Shown: piece by piece, positions 45,248 to 53,632 of the stretch
How positions within the stretch are numbered: the stretch's first letter is position 1
Layout of the letters: the number at the start of each line of letters is the position of its first letter
Origin: Ostreiculturibacter nitratireducens
GTDB taxonomy: Bacteria > Pseudomonadota > Alphaproteobacteria > Rhodobacterales > Rhodobacteraceae
DNA: 64,000 nucleotides
Assembly (NCBI RefSeq): GCF_032670585.1
Contig: NZ_JAVQHL010000001.1
Span: forward strand, 1,054,001 to 1,118,000
Direction of reading: 5' to 3'
The notes under the pieces: generated by a model
Told to the model about the DNA's origin: nothing
The model's database searches: none
What the model saw: the letters and a program-made list of their open reading frames with translations, nothing else
Made by a program: the position numbers and the translations under genes

Positions 45248-45928
45248 ATGACCGGGGCCGAGGCCCAGCCGATCCGTGATGCCGCGACGGTAATCCTCTA
45301 CCGGGACGGCGGGAACGGCCCCTCGGTTCTCATGGGCCAGCGCGGCGCGGGCGCGGCGTTCATGCCGATGAAGTTCGTCTTCCCCGGTGGCGCGGTCGAT
45401 GCGGCCGACGCCGAGGTTCCGCTGATAAGTTCCCTTGATCCGGTTTCCGCCGCCCGGCTTGACGAGAACGCGCCACCCGGCATCGCGCACGCGCTGGCGG
45501 CTGCAGCCATCCGCGAACTCTGGGAAGAAGCCGGCCTGCCGCTCGGCGCCCCCTCGTCCTGGCCGGCGCCGCCGCCCGACTGGGAAGGCTTCGCCGCGAC
45601 CGGCCTAGCGCCAGACGCGGGCGCGCTTCGCTACATCTTCCGCGCGATCACGCCTCCCGGCCGTCCGCGCCGCTTCGATGCGCGCTTCTTTCTTGCGCCC
45701 ATCACGGCTGTCCCCGCCGACCCGGACGATTTCTCCCATGCCTCGGACGAACTTTCCTACCTCCGGTGGGTGCCGATCGCCGAGGCGCGGATGCTGAACC
45801 TCCCCTTCATCACCGAGGTCGTGCTGGCAGAGGCCGCGGCCTTCCTCCGCTCGGGGCGGGAGCATCCGGAAAGCGTGCCGTTCTTCGACAACTCGGGCGA
45901 AACGTCCCGCTTCCGCCGGATCGCCTGA
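45248..45928 (+). CDS. NUDIX hydrolase
   Basis: A 226-residue NUDIX-superfamily protein. The catalytic helix reads AAAIRELWEEAGLPL, carrying the Arg-Glu-x-x-Glu-Glu core. The segment MGQRGAGAAFMPMKFVFPGG resembles the NUDT7/NUDT19-type hydrolases that act on CoA or related diphosphates. The family first Gly of the box is not obvious, so exact substrate class is uncertain. It begins three bases after DUF983 and ends four bases before the convergent DMT gene. Confidence 0.85.
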   Translation: MTGAEAQPIRDAATVILYRDGGNGPSVLMGQRGAGAAFMPMKFVFPGGAVDAADAEVPLISSLDPVSAARLDENAPPGIAHALAAAAIRELWEEAGLPLGAPSSWPAPPPDWEGFAATGLAPDAGALRYIFRAITPPGRPRRFDARFFLAPITAVPADPDDFSHASDELSYLRWVPIAEARMLNLPFITEVVLAEAAAFLRSGREHPESVPFFDNSGETSRFRRIA

Positions 45929-45932
45929 GCCG

Positions 45933-46826
45933 TCAACCCAGCGCCAGCACGATCATCAGAAGGCTCGTCACCACCAGCGCGATCCCCGCGGCCTCTCGCA
46001 GATGCAGCCTTTCGCGGAAGACGAGCGCCGAGGCGACGAGCGTGAAGACGATCTCCACCTGCCCCACCGCCCTTACGAGCGCCGCGTTCTGAAGCGAGAA
46101 GGCCGTGAACCAGCCCAGGGACCCCAGCATGCCCGTCAGCCCAACCAGCGCCGTCTTGCGCCAGGTCCGCACGACGCGCCCCGCCTCGCCCGGCTGTCGG
46201 AGCCTAAGCCAGACCGCCATCATCACCGTCTGCGAGGCGGTGACGCAGGCGAGCGTCAGCACCGCGCGCAGAAAAAAGCCGAGCGGCATGAGTTCCAGCG
46301 TCGCCCCCCGGTAGCCGATCGCCGAAATCCCGAAGAACCCGCCCGCCAGCAACCCCAGCGCCGTCGCCTTTGGATCGAAGCGCAGCCCGCCCTCCGAAGC
46401 GCGCGACAGCAAAAGGACACCCGCGAACCCGACGCCGATCGCCGACCAGCCCCAGAGGCTCACCGCCTCGCCGAGGATCAGCGCTGAAAAGGCCGCGACC
46501 TGCACCGTCTCGGTCTTGGTGAAGGCTATGCCGACGGCAAAGTTCCGAAGCGAGAAGAGCGCGACCGTCGCCAGCGTCGCCACGATCTGTCCAACACCCC
46601 CGACCAGCGCAAAGGTCCAGAACCGTGCAGTGAGCGGCGGGAATGCCTCTCCGGAGACCGCGAGCGCCAGACTTGCCACGAGCGCCGCGAGCGGTGCGGC
46701 AAAGATGAAGCGCGCGAAGGTGGCGCCGCCGGTCGACAGACCCGCGCCCTTCAACTGCTTCTGCAGCATGAAGCGGACGGTCTGCATCGCCGCAGCCGCG
46801 AGCGTGACGAGAATCCAGAGGCTCAT
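45933..46826 (-). CDS. DMT-superfamily (EamA) permease
   Basis: A 297-residue membrane protein with ten predicted helices in the two-repeat EamA pattern. Helix-containing segments include LWILVTLAAAAMQTVRFML, FTKTETVQVAAFSALILGEA and LVASALVFRERLHLREAAG. Members export amino acids or other metabolites; substrate unknown. The ATG at 46826 is followed immediately by a membrane helix. It stands alone, leftward, 37 bases from the desaturase gene. Confidence 0.88.
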   Translation of the reverse strand: MSLWILVTLAAAAMQTVRFMLQKQLKGAGLSTGGATFARFIFAAPLAALVASLALAVSGEAFPPLTARFWTFALVGGVGQIVATLATVALFSLRNFAVGIAFTKTETVQVAAFSALILGEAVSLWGWSAIGVGFAGVLLLSRASEGGLRFDPKATALGLLAGGFFGISAIGYRGATLELMPLGFFLRAVLTLACVTASQTVMMAVWLRLRQPGEAGRVVRTWRKTALVGLTGMLGSLGWFTAFSLQNAALVRAVGQVEIVFTLVASALVFRERLHLREAAGIALVVTSLLMIVLALG

Positions 46827-46863
46827 GCGCCCCTTCTCTCACGCCTTCGTAACCGGCGGAAGC

Positions 46864-47772
46864 TCAGTCCTGCCGCATCAACGGATGCGGCACCGGGTCC
46901 TTCGCGCGGAACAGGTGCTTGCGAAACACCTCCGAGTAGGAACCGTAGCGATAGCCTTCGTTCCGCGCGAGCACCTGCTCGCGCCGCTCCGCGTAGAGCG
47001 CGGGCAGGCGGTACCAGGCGACCCTGGGGTGGGCATGATGCACGGCATGGAAATTGTTGTTGAGGAACAGGAAGGCCAGAGGCCCGCGGTCCTCGATCAC
47101 GACAGAGCGGCCGCGCGCCTTCTCGTGCGCCCGGTGCTCGAGGAAGGTGCGGATCTTCAGCATCCCGTAGGCGGCATAGGCCGCGAGGACATAGGCCCAG
47201 ACCGGCATTGCGCCGAACGCCAAGAGCCAGGCCAGAACCATCGCGACGCCGATCGCATGCAGCACCCAGGCATCGCGCACCTTCCGGTCTCCGCCCCGGA
47301 TCGCGCACCAGTCGCTCCGCACGAAGGCCACGGTGGAAATCGCCGGACCAAGTAGCATGCGCCCGGCCAGCGTGTTGTTCATGCGCAGAAGCCGCCGCAT
47401 CGGACGCGACAGCCGCTCCCAGATCGCCGGGTCGAGGTAGTTGGATTCCGGGTCGTCGTAGGGATCGGTCAGGAACTCGTCACGATGATGCGCAAGATGC
47501 GTGTCGCGAAACCGCACATAGGGCACGACGAGCGTGAAGCCCGGGAACACCAGCGCCTCGTTCAGCGCGCGCGATCTGAACGGGTGACCGTGCAGAATCT
47601 CGTGCTGGAGCGAGGAGAAAAGCGCGATGGACAGGGTCGCGAGCACGAAGGCGAATGGCGCAAAGGCAGACCAGAGCGGCCCTACCGAAAGTGTCCAGAC
47701 CATGTAGCAGGCGGCAATCAGCCCGAGCGTCGGCCATTCGATCCCGCCACGCCCGGCATTCGTGCTGCTCAT
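46864..47772 (-). CDS. Membrane fatty-acid desaturase
   Basis: A 302-residue membrane-bound desaturase or hydroxylase. The three His boxes are visible: HEILHGH (57-63), HLAHH (92-96) and HAVHHAHP (about 243-250), which coordinate the di-iron centre, plus several hydrophobic helices. It likely introduces a double bond into phospholipid or fatty acyl chains; beta-carotene hydroxylase relatives use the same boxes, so the substrate is not settled. The ATG at 47772 follows GGAAGGGCAAAGCGAAG. The XRE gene starts 113 bases away on the other strand. Confidence 0.85.
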   Translation of the reverse strand: MSSTNAGRGGIEWPTLGLIAACYMVWTLSVGPLWSAFAPFAFVLATLSIALFSSLQHEILHGHPFRSRALNEALVFPGFTLVVPYVRFRDTHLAHHRDEFLTDPYDDPESNYLDPAIWERLSRPMRRLLRMNNTLAGRMLLGPAISTVAFVRSDWCAIRGGDRKVRDAWVLHAIGVAMVLAWLLAFGAMPVWAYVLAAYAAYGMLKIRTFLEHRAHEKARGRSVVIEDRGPLAFLFLNNNFHAVHHAHPRVAWYRLPALYAERREQVLARNEGYRYGSYSEVFRKHLFRAKDPVPHPLMRQD

Positions 47773-47869
47773 CTTCGCTTTGCCCTTCCGGATTTTTCCT
47801 TTGAATTCCGTCTATTCCGGCAGGGGGCCGAGGCGAATTCTGGATTTGATTAACAAAATTCTACGAATG

Positions 47870-47881
47870 TGATAATTATCA
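47870..47881. promoter_or_regulatory. Palindrome at the XRE start
   Basis: TGATAATTATCA, a perfect 12-base palindrome, ends four bases before the ATG of the XRE regulator. Its AT content stands out from the GC-rich surroundings. Likely autoregulatory operator, possibly also reaching the divergent desaturase promoter. Confidence 0.5.
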
Positions 47882-47885
47882 ACAA

Positions 47886-48746
47886 ATGCCACACCGAGTC
47901 GACAAACGCGCACGCGCCGCCCAGTTCCGCGACCGCCTGTCCCAGGCGATGGCCGACAAGGGCATGACCCAGAGCGCGCTCTCCCGCGCCATCGCGGTGG
48001 ACCGGTCCACCATCTCGCAGCTGCTTTCGGGCCAAGGCGCGCGGCTTCCGAACGCGCAGGTCGTGGCAGAATGCGCCTCGGCTCTCGACGTCTCCGCCGA
48101 CTGGCTTCTCGGCCTGACCGAGCGGCCCGAACGCCTCGCTCAACTCCTCGCCGCATCGCTCACGATGACGGAGGCCCCGCGCGCCCTGATCGACGAGACG
48201 ATCTTCGCCTGGCACCGAGAGGCCGCGGGCTACAAGATCCGTCACGTCCCGGCGACACTCCCGGACATGCTGAAGACCCACGCCGTGCTGCGCTGGGAAT
48301 ATGAACCGCACCTCGGCCGGACCGTCGACCAGGCGATCGGCGCTTCGGAGGACCGCCTCGCCTGGATGCGCAGCTCGGGCTCCGACTACGAGATCGCGAT
48401 GCCGATCCACGAGATCGAGGCTTTCGCCCGCGCCGAGGGGTATTACCGCGGGATCGATGCTGCTATCCGCCGCCAGCAGCTCGACTGGCTCCTCACGGTC
48501 CACGACCAGCTTTACCCGAGCCTGCGTATCTTCCTTTTCGACGCCCGCCGCGTCTTTTCCGCGCCGATCACGATCTTCGGGCCCCTGCTCGCGGTGCTCT
48601 ACCTCGGCCGGAACTACCTTGCCTTCCGCGACGTCGAGCGTGTCCGGAGTTTCACCCAGCATTTCGACTGGCTTGTGCGCGAAGCCGAGATCGCAACGCG
48701 CGACGTGCCGGAACTTCTTCGCTCGCTCCGGGATGGGATCGGCTGA
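47886..48746 (+). CDS. XRE family regulator with C-terminal sensor domain
   Basis: A 286-residue protein. The N-terminal HTH-XRE domain spans about 13-70 (MTQSALSRAIAVDRSTISQL). The C-terminal 200 residues (HVPATLPDMLKTHAVLRWEY, IFGPLLAVLYLGRNYLAFRD) are not a known enzyme by eye and may be a ligand-sensing domain, as in other alphaproteobacterial members of this type. The ATG at 47886 lies four bases beyond a perfect palindrome. It is divergent from the desaturase gene; membrane-lipid sensing is possible but unproved. Confidence 0.8.
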   Translation: MPHRVDKRARAAQFRDRLSQAMADKGMTQSALSRAIAVDRSTISQLLSGQGARLPNAQVVAECASALDVSADWLLGLTERPERLAQLLAASLTMTEAPRALIDETIFAWHREAAGYKIRHVPATLPDMLKTHAVLRWEYEPHLGRTVDQAIGASEDRLAWMRSSGSDYEIAMPIHEIEAFARAEGYYRGIDAAIRRQQLDWLLTVHDQLYPSLRIFLFDARRVFSAPITIFGPLLAVLYLGRNYLAFRDVERVRSFTQHFDWLVREAEIATRDVPELLRSLRDGIG

Positions 48747-48820
48747 CACCACTTCGATTCAGCAAAGCGACGGAAACAGGCTCAGTATCCGTTCACGTAA
48801 CAAACGCCCTGGAGGTTCCC

Positions 48821-49687
48821 GTGCTGCGCCTCGCCGTTGCCCTACTCGCCCTGCTCTGCGCGCCCGCCCTTGCCGAGACGCAGAAGGTGGAGCTTGGCGG
48901 GCGCAGCTACCTGGTCGACCTGCCGGCCCAGACCGAGGGCGCTCCGATGATCCTCGTCCTGCATGGCGGCGGCGGGAACCCGGCGCAGATCGCGCGCAAC
49001 TCGGGCTTCAGCCGCCCGGCCAACGCTCAGGGCTACGCCGCGATCTACCCCGCGGGCTCCGGTTACACGCGGCTTCTCACCTGGAACGGGGGCTATTGCT
49101 GCGGCTACGCGGCCCGTGCAGGCATCGACGACATCGCCTTCCTAGACCGGGTGATCGCCGACGCGGCCCGACGCTTCGGGCTCGATCCCACCCATGTCTA
49201 CATCACCGGAATGTCGAACGGGGCGCTCCTGGCCGAGGCTTACGCGGCCGCGCGCCCACGCGCCGTCCGCGCCGCCGCTGGCGTATCGGGCACGCTCGAC
49301 CTCGCGTCGTTTCCGGTCCGCGGCTCCGTCCCCCTTCTTCACATCCACGGCACCGCCGACACGCACGTCCCCTTCGGCGGAGGACGCGGCAGCGAAAGCC
49401 TGACGGATACAAACTTCACCGCCGTGAACGACGTGATCGCCGCCTTTCGCCGCGCGAATGGGCCGGGACTTGTCGAGACCACGCGCGTGATCGACCCGGC
49501 CGAAGACGGGCTGCGCACGGTCGAAACGACGTGGTCGAAGGGAGGCCGCCCGCACGTGCGCCTCCTCGCAGTCGAAGGGGGCGGCCATGTCTGGCCAGGC
49601 GGACGGCGCGCCGCCCGCCAAGGCGGCGGCACGCGCGACATCGCGGCAAACGAAGAGATCCTGCGCTTCTTTTCCGAACACCGGTGA
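48821..49687 (+). CDS. Secreted PHB-depolymerase-like / CE1-type esterase (LpqC-like)
   Basis: A 288-residue exported alpha/beta-hydrolase. A signal peptide (about residues 1-18, cleavage after Ala-Leu-Ala) is followed by the LpqC/PHB-depolymerase core: HGGGGNPAQ oxyanion loop, GMSNG nucleophile motif (130-134, Ser132), HGTADTHVPFG with the acid residue, and GGGHVWPGG with the catalytic His. Possible substrates are short PHA or plant-type feruloyl esters. The start is GTG at 48821 with GGAGG five bases upstream. It follows the XRE gene by 74 bases and precedes the convergent carnitine operon. Confidence 0.86.
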   Translation: MLRLAVALLALLCAPALAETQKVELGGRSYLVDLPAQTEGAPMILVLHGGGGNPAQIARNSGFSRPANAQGYAAIYPAGSGYTRLLTWNGGYCCGYAARAGIDDIAFLDRVIADAARRFGLDPTHVYITGMSNGALLAEAYAAARPRAVRAAAGVSGTLDLASFPVRGSVPLLHIHGTADTHVPFGGGRGSESLTDTNFTAVNDVIAAFRRANGPGLVETTRVIDPAEDGLRTVETTWSKGGRPHVRLLAVEGGGHVWPGGRRAARQGGGTRDIAANEEILRFFSEHR

Positions 49688-49701
49688 CGGGAGACCCCCG
49701 T

Positions 49702-51171
49702 CTATCGGCGCTGCCCGACAGACCGTCCGGCGCCCTCGGGCAGCGCCAGCTTCGCATGAGCCGCGCCGATCTCGGCCATCCTGCGCGCCACTTCCGGGCC
49801 CGGAGCGCTGGCCCGCCGGGTCTCGAGGCTGACGTGGATCATGATGTGTTCGCCCGTGGCCTTCAGGTCATCCCCGACGCGCATTTCGTGGAAGAGGTGC
49901 ATCTTCTTGCCCTCGCCTGAAAGAAGCTGCGTCCGGATCTCCAGCCGCTCGCCAGCATGGACCTCGCCCAGGTGCCGGATATGCGTCTCGGCGGTGAAAT
50001 AGCTGCCGCCAGCCGCAATGTAGTCCGCGTCGCAGCCGACGATCTCCATGAACCGGTCACTGGCGTCGCAGAACGCCTGCAGATACCGCGCCTCGTTCAT
50101 GTGGCCATTGTAGTCGGTCCAGTCGAGCGGGACCGCGCGGGCGACAGTCAGGATCGGGCCGGAGATGTCGGGTCGCTCCTCGCCGCGCAGCCTCTGGTCC
50201 TGCTCGCGCAGCAGCGCGCCAGCCCCCCATCCCGCGCTCTGCGCGCCGCCGTTGCCCTTGAGGGACCGCATGATGCCCACGAGGTTCGCATCCCGGATGC
50301 GTTCCAGTTCGCGGATCGAAAAGCGCCCCGACTGCGCGTCGGACTGATCGGCCACGGCGTCAATGAGCTCGTCGGTCAGCTCCGGCACATCCATGAGCTT
50401 CGTCCAAGGCCATTCCAGGCAGGGTCCGAACTGCGCGATGAAGTGGCGCATCCCAGCCTCGCCACCCGCGATGCGGTAAGTCTCGAACAGACCCATCTGC
50501 GCCCAACGCAGGCCGAATCCGTAGCGGATCGCGTTGTCGATCTCCTCCGTCGTGGCGATCCCGTCATTGATGAGCCACAGCGCCTCGCGCCAGACTGCTT
50601 CGAGGAACCGATCAGCGATATGCGCGTCGATCTCGGCCTTGATGTGTAGGGGATACATGCCGATCCCGGTCAGGACCTCCTTCGCGCGCTCCACCACCTC
50701 TGCCGGGTTCGCCGGCGAGGGCACGAGTTCCGCGAGCGGCAGGAGATAGACCGGGTTGAAGGGATGCGTGACGACGATCATTCCCGGCGCCGCCGCGCCT
50801 TCCTGAAGCTCCGACGGCTTGAAACCAGAGGTCGAGGAACCGATGACCGCGCCCGGCGCCGCCGCCTGGATGTCACGATAGACGCGGTGCTTGATGTCGA
50901 GCCGCTCCGGAACGCTTTCGGTCACCCACTCCGCGCCCGAAACCGCATCCGCGAGCGAGGAATGGAACGAAAGCTTACCTTCGGACGGCAGCACCACTTC
51001 GTGAAGCCCGGGCAGCGAGCGGCGCGCGTTGGCCAGAACCTCGCCGATCTTGCGCTCCGCTTCCGGGTCCGGGTCGAAGACCCTGACATCCCAGCCCATC
51101 AGAAGGAACCGTGCCGCCCATCCGCCGCCGATCACGCCACCGCCAACTATCGCCGCCGTTCTGGTCATCAT
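49702..51171 (-). CDS. L-carnitine dehydrogenase fused to betainyl-CoA thioesterase
   Basis: A 489-residue fusion. The N-terminal part (1-315) is a 3-hydroxyacyl-CoA-dehydrogenase-like NAD enzyme (IVGGGVIGGGWAARFL, THPFNPVYLLPLAELVPS) known as carnitine 3-dehydrogenase. The C-terminal 150 residues (DWTDYNGHMNEARYLQAFCD) are a hot-dog thioesterase. In known L-carnitine breakdown this hydrolyses betainyl-CoA to glycine betaine. It is last in the operon BKACE-(three exported proteins)-dehydrogenase. The start is the ATG at 51171 or 51168, after AGAGGACGA. Confidence 0.9.
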   Translation of the reverse strand: MMTRTAAIVGGGVIGGGWAARFLLMGWDVRVFDPDPEAERKIGEVLANARRSLPGLHEVVLPSEGKLSFHSSLADAVSGAEWVTESVPERLDIKHRVYRDIQAAAPGAVIGSSTSGFKPSELQEGAAAPGMIVVTHPFNPVYLLPLAELVPSPANPAEVVERAKEVLTGIGMYPLHIKAEIDAHIADRFLEAVWREALWLINDGIATTEEIDNAIRYGFGLRWAQMGLFETYRIAGGEAGMRHFIAQFGPCLEWPWTKLMDVPELTDELIDAVADQSDAQSGRFSIRELERIRDANLVGIMRSLKGNGGAQSAGWGAGALLREQDQRLRGEERPDISGPILTVARAVPLDWTDYNGHMNEARYLQAFCDASDRFMEIVGCDADYIAAGGSYFTAETHIRHLGEVHAGERLEIRTQLLSGEGKKMHLFHEMRVGDDLKATGEHIMIHVSLETRRASAPGPEVARRMAEIGAAHAKLALPEGAGRSVGQRR

Positions 51172-51180
51172 TCGTCCTCT

Positions 51181-51573
51181 TCAAGGGCAGCGGGTGAAGC
51201 GGATGGGTTCGCCACCGCCGAACCAGCGCCAAAGCGTGCTCTCGTCTTCCAGCATGAGAACGGTTCCGTCCTCGTATTCCTCGCCCTCCGCCGCGCAGGA
51301 GAGATCGAGCGCCCACCAGTTCCACCCCTCGCGCCCGGTGCGGGAGGTGATCTTGCAGAAATTCTCGAGTCCGTGAATTTCGGTCCCGGTGATTTCGATC
51401 GGCGCGGGGTCGTGGCTGCCAATCTGGTCGGCGTAGCGGCACCAGTCGGGCGCGGCGGTCCAAATACCCTCGAAGGGCAGAGGCTGGTCCGCCGCCCCGG
51501 GCGCAGCGGAGAAGGCGGCCACCAAGGCAACCGCAGACGCGCGGGCGGCAGCACCAAAGGTCGCTTGCATCAT
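51181..51573 (-). CDS. Exported small protein, unknown function
   Basis: A 130-residue protein with a signal peptide (hydrophobic core VALVAAFSAAPGA, cleavage probably near Ala-Ala-Asp). The mature part has four Cys (in WCRYAD, NFCKIT, SCAAE and TRC) and several Trp. No known domain. It lies nine bases upstream of the carnitine dehydrogenase fusion and its start overlaps the lipocalin-like gene stop (ATGA). Its place inside the carnitine operon is unexplained. Confidence 0.7.
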   Translation of the reverse strand: MMQATFGAAARASAVALVAAFSAAPGAADQPLPFEGIWTAAPDWCRYADQIGSHDPAPIEITGTEIHGLENFCKITSRTGREGWNWWALDLSCAAEGEEYEDGTVLMLEDESTLWRWFGGGEPIRFTRCP

Positions 51574-52058
51574 AGTCCGGCCAGCCCCGTCAGATCATAT
51601 CCGTTGAAGTCCATCGCCTCGCGCGCAGCGGCCAGCAGGTCCGCACGCGGCGTCGGCGAGCGCGCCACGATCCGCCCTACATCGCCCGACGGCGAGCCGA
51701 GAGCCGCCACGCGGTAGTCGCCATCGATCCATAGGATCCAGACCTCCCGCCGACCGAAGGATCCCTCCATCGTGAAGCGGCCCGGGCCTGTCAGGCGCGC
51801 GTCGGCCACGAAGGCCCGCGACCCGTTCGGCCCGCAGGAGGTGCCCGTAACCCGGAACCGGCCGGGAGCGACCGGCGCCCACGTCTCGGCCAGCGGGCCG
51901 CAGCCGGATTCCGCGCCGTAGGCCTCGACCACATGCCAGACATCGACGAAGCGCGAGGGGTCGAAAAGGGCGGAGGACGCGATCATGGTTCCCGCGTCCC
52001 GGTTGCCGGCGACCGGAGCGGCGCATCCGGCCAGCAGGGCCAGCGCGAGGATCGTCAT
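51570..52058 (-). CDS. Lipocalin-like lipoprotein
   Basis: A 162-residue lipoprotein. Lipobox Leu-Ala-Gly-Cys places the modified Cys at about residue 12. The mature sequence has lipocalin-like strands (FDPSRFVDVWHVVEAYG, GRFTMEGSFGRREVWILWID, DYRVAALGSPSGDVGRIVAR). Blc-type lipocalins bind lipids at the outer membrane. The start is set at the ATG at 52058, overlapping the upstream stop as ATGA; an ATG at 52067 is possible. It ends in an ATGA overlap with the next gene. The C-terminal helix AREAMDFNGYDLTGL is visible. Confidence 0.72.
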   Translation of the reverse strand: MTILALALLAGCAAPVAGNRDAGTMIASSALFDPSRFVDVWHVVEAYGAESGCGPLAETWAPVAPGRFRVTGTSCGPNGSRAFVADARLTGPGRFTMEGSFGRREVWILWIDGDYRVAALGSPSGDVGRIVARSPTPRADLLAAAREAMDFNGYDLTGLAGL

Positions 52059-52606
52059 TCGAGGCATTCGGTCACCAACCCGCCGAGTTCGTTCAGAACG
52101 TCCTTGCACCCGTAGATCGGCGTGATCGGCGCGCAGGTCCGCGACCGCGCGAGGCATCCCCCGATGCAGTCGCTCGCCTTGCTGCAACGTTTCCCTGCAT
52201 CGCGCGGGGTCGTGTAGCACATCATCATGGCGGTATCGCCCCAGGACGAATAATTGCCGCCCTTCCTTTCGCAGGCGATCTGCGCCTGCGACTTGACCAC
52301 GACTGGCACAGGCTCTTCCTCGGGCGCGGCTTCGGCGTCCTCGGCCCCTGCTTCGGCCGCATCCTCCGTCGCATCGGCAGTGGGCTCGGCCTCCGCCGGC
52401 TCGTCAGCTGAATGCTCGGCAGCAGCCTGATCCTCCACCTCTTCAGGCTCCCCCAGCCGCGTCGGCCTCGGCGGCGGCGCATTGTCCGGCGCCGCTTCCC
52501 AGCCTTCCGGCGAGCCGATTTCGGCAGGCGCCTGCACCCCCTCCTGCGCAACGCAGGCAGCCAGCGCGAGGGTCAGAATGAGTGCGAGAGTCGCCCGGAG
52601 TCTCAT
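52055..52606 (-). CDS. Lipoprotein with acidic linker and Cys-rich domain
   Basis: A 183-residue lipoprotein. Lipobox Leu-Ala-Ala-Cys puts the lipid-anchored Cys at 18. Residues about 55-105 are almost all Glu, Ala, Asp and Pro, a flexible acidic spacer. The C-terminal domain (about 110-183) holds eight Cys, enough for four disulfides. The ATG at 52606 overlaps the BKACE stop. No known domain. It is not an obvious enzyme in carnitine breakdown; possible surface or binding role. Confidence 0.72.
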   Translation of the reverse strand: MRLRATLALILTLALAACVAQEGVQAPAEIGSPEGWEAAPDNAPPPRPTRLGEPEEVEDQAAAEHSADEPAEAEPTADATEDAAEAGAEDAEAAPEEEPVPVVVKSQAQIACERKGGNYSSWGDTAMMMCYTTPRDAGKRCSKASDCIGGCLARSRTCAPITPIYGCKDVLNELGGLVTECLE

Positions 52607-53517
52607 GCCACGACCGGGGCCCGCTTGACGAGGCCGAGCTTGGCACGAACCTCCTCGGGGCCGATCACGCGCGCCCCCAGGTTCTCGATGATCGAAGCCG
52701 CCCTTTCGACGAGTTGCGCGTTCGTCGCGAGTTGCCCCTTGCCGAGCCAGAGATTGTCCTCGAGCCCCACGCGCACGTTTCCGCCCGCGAGAACCGCCGC
52801 AGCGACGAAGGGCATCTGGTGCCGCCCCAGGGCAAAGGCCGAGAAGTGCCAGTTTTTCGGCACGTTGTTCACCATAGCCATGAAGGTGTTCAGGTCGTCG
52901 GGCCCCCCCCACGGCACGCCCATGCACAGCTGGACGAGCGCGGGTTCCTTCAGCACGCCGATCCGCACGAGCTCCTTCGCGTACCACAGGTGCCCGGTGT
53001 CGAACGCCTCGATCTCGGGCTTCACGCCAAGGGCCTCCATCATGGTCCCCATCGCGTGCAGCATGCCGGGCGTGTTCACCATGACGTAGTCGGCTTCCGC
53101 GAAGTTCATCGTGCCGCAGTCGAGGGTGCAGATCTCCGGCAGGCACTGGCGGACATGTTCCATCCGCTCCGAAGCCCCCGCCATGTCGGTGCCCCCGACC
53201 GATGGCAGCGGCTGTTCCGGCCCGCCGAGCACGAGGTCGCCCCCCATCCCTGCGGTGAGGTTCAGCACCACGTCGACGTCGGCGTCGCGAATCCGGTCCG
53301 TCACCTCTCGGTAATATTCGAGCTTCCTCGACGGTTTCCCGGTATCGGGCTCCCGGACGTGGCAATGCACGATCGCCGCGCCCGCCTTCGCCGCGGCGAT
53401 CGCGCTTTCGGCGATTTCCCTGGGGCTGCGCGGCACATGCGGGGAACGGTCCTGCGTGCCCCCCGATCCGGTCACGGCACAGGTGATGAAAACCTCGCGG
53501 TTCATTTCCAACGGCAT
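52603..53517 (-). CDS. BKACE family enzyme (dehydrocarnitine cleavage)
   Basis: A 304-residue beta-keto-acid cleavage enzyme. The family metal segment AAIVHCHVREP (His51, His53) and a later GGNVRVGLEDN loop are present. BKACEs transfer the acyl group of a beta-keto acid to acetyl-CoA. Next to a carnitine dehydrogenase-thioesterase this points to 3-dehydrocarnitine + acetyl-CoA to betainyl-CoA + acetoacetate. First gene of the operon; the ATG at 53517 is preceded by GGGAGG. A GCACA-T-TGTGC dyad is upstream at 53606. Confidence 0.9.
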   Translation of the reverse strand: MPLEMNREVFITCAVTGSGGTQDRSPHVPRSPREIAESAIAAAKAGAAIVHCHVREPDTGKPSRKLEYYREVTDRIRDADVDVVLNLTAGMGGDLVLGGPEQPLPSVGGTDMAGASERMEHVRQCLPEICTLDCGTMNFAEADYVMVNTPGMLHAMGTMMEALGVKPEIEAFDTGHLWYAKELVRIGVLKEPALVQLCMGVPWGGPDDLNTFMAMVNNVPKNWHFSAFALGRHQMPFVAAAVLAGGNVRVGLEDNLWLGKGQLATNAQLVERAASIIENLGARVIGPEEVRAKLGLVKRAPVVA

Positions 53518-53605
53518 CTGCTCCCTCCCCTCAGGCGCGGCCCCAACAGATGCGATTCATCCGGCCAGAGCAAGGCCCGGTGGCGACACGCACTGCGCGA
53601 ATGCG

Positions 53606-53616
53606 GCACATTGTGC
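53606..53616. promoter_or_regulatory. Dyad upstream of the carnitine operon
   Basis: GCACA-T-TGTGC, an 11-base perfect inverted repeat, 88 bases before the BKACE ATG and 16 bases from the end of the aldo/keto reductase gene. A regulator binding site is possible. Confidence 0.35.
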
Positions 53617-53632
53617 AACCGACCGGAGAACA

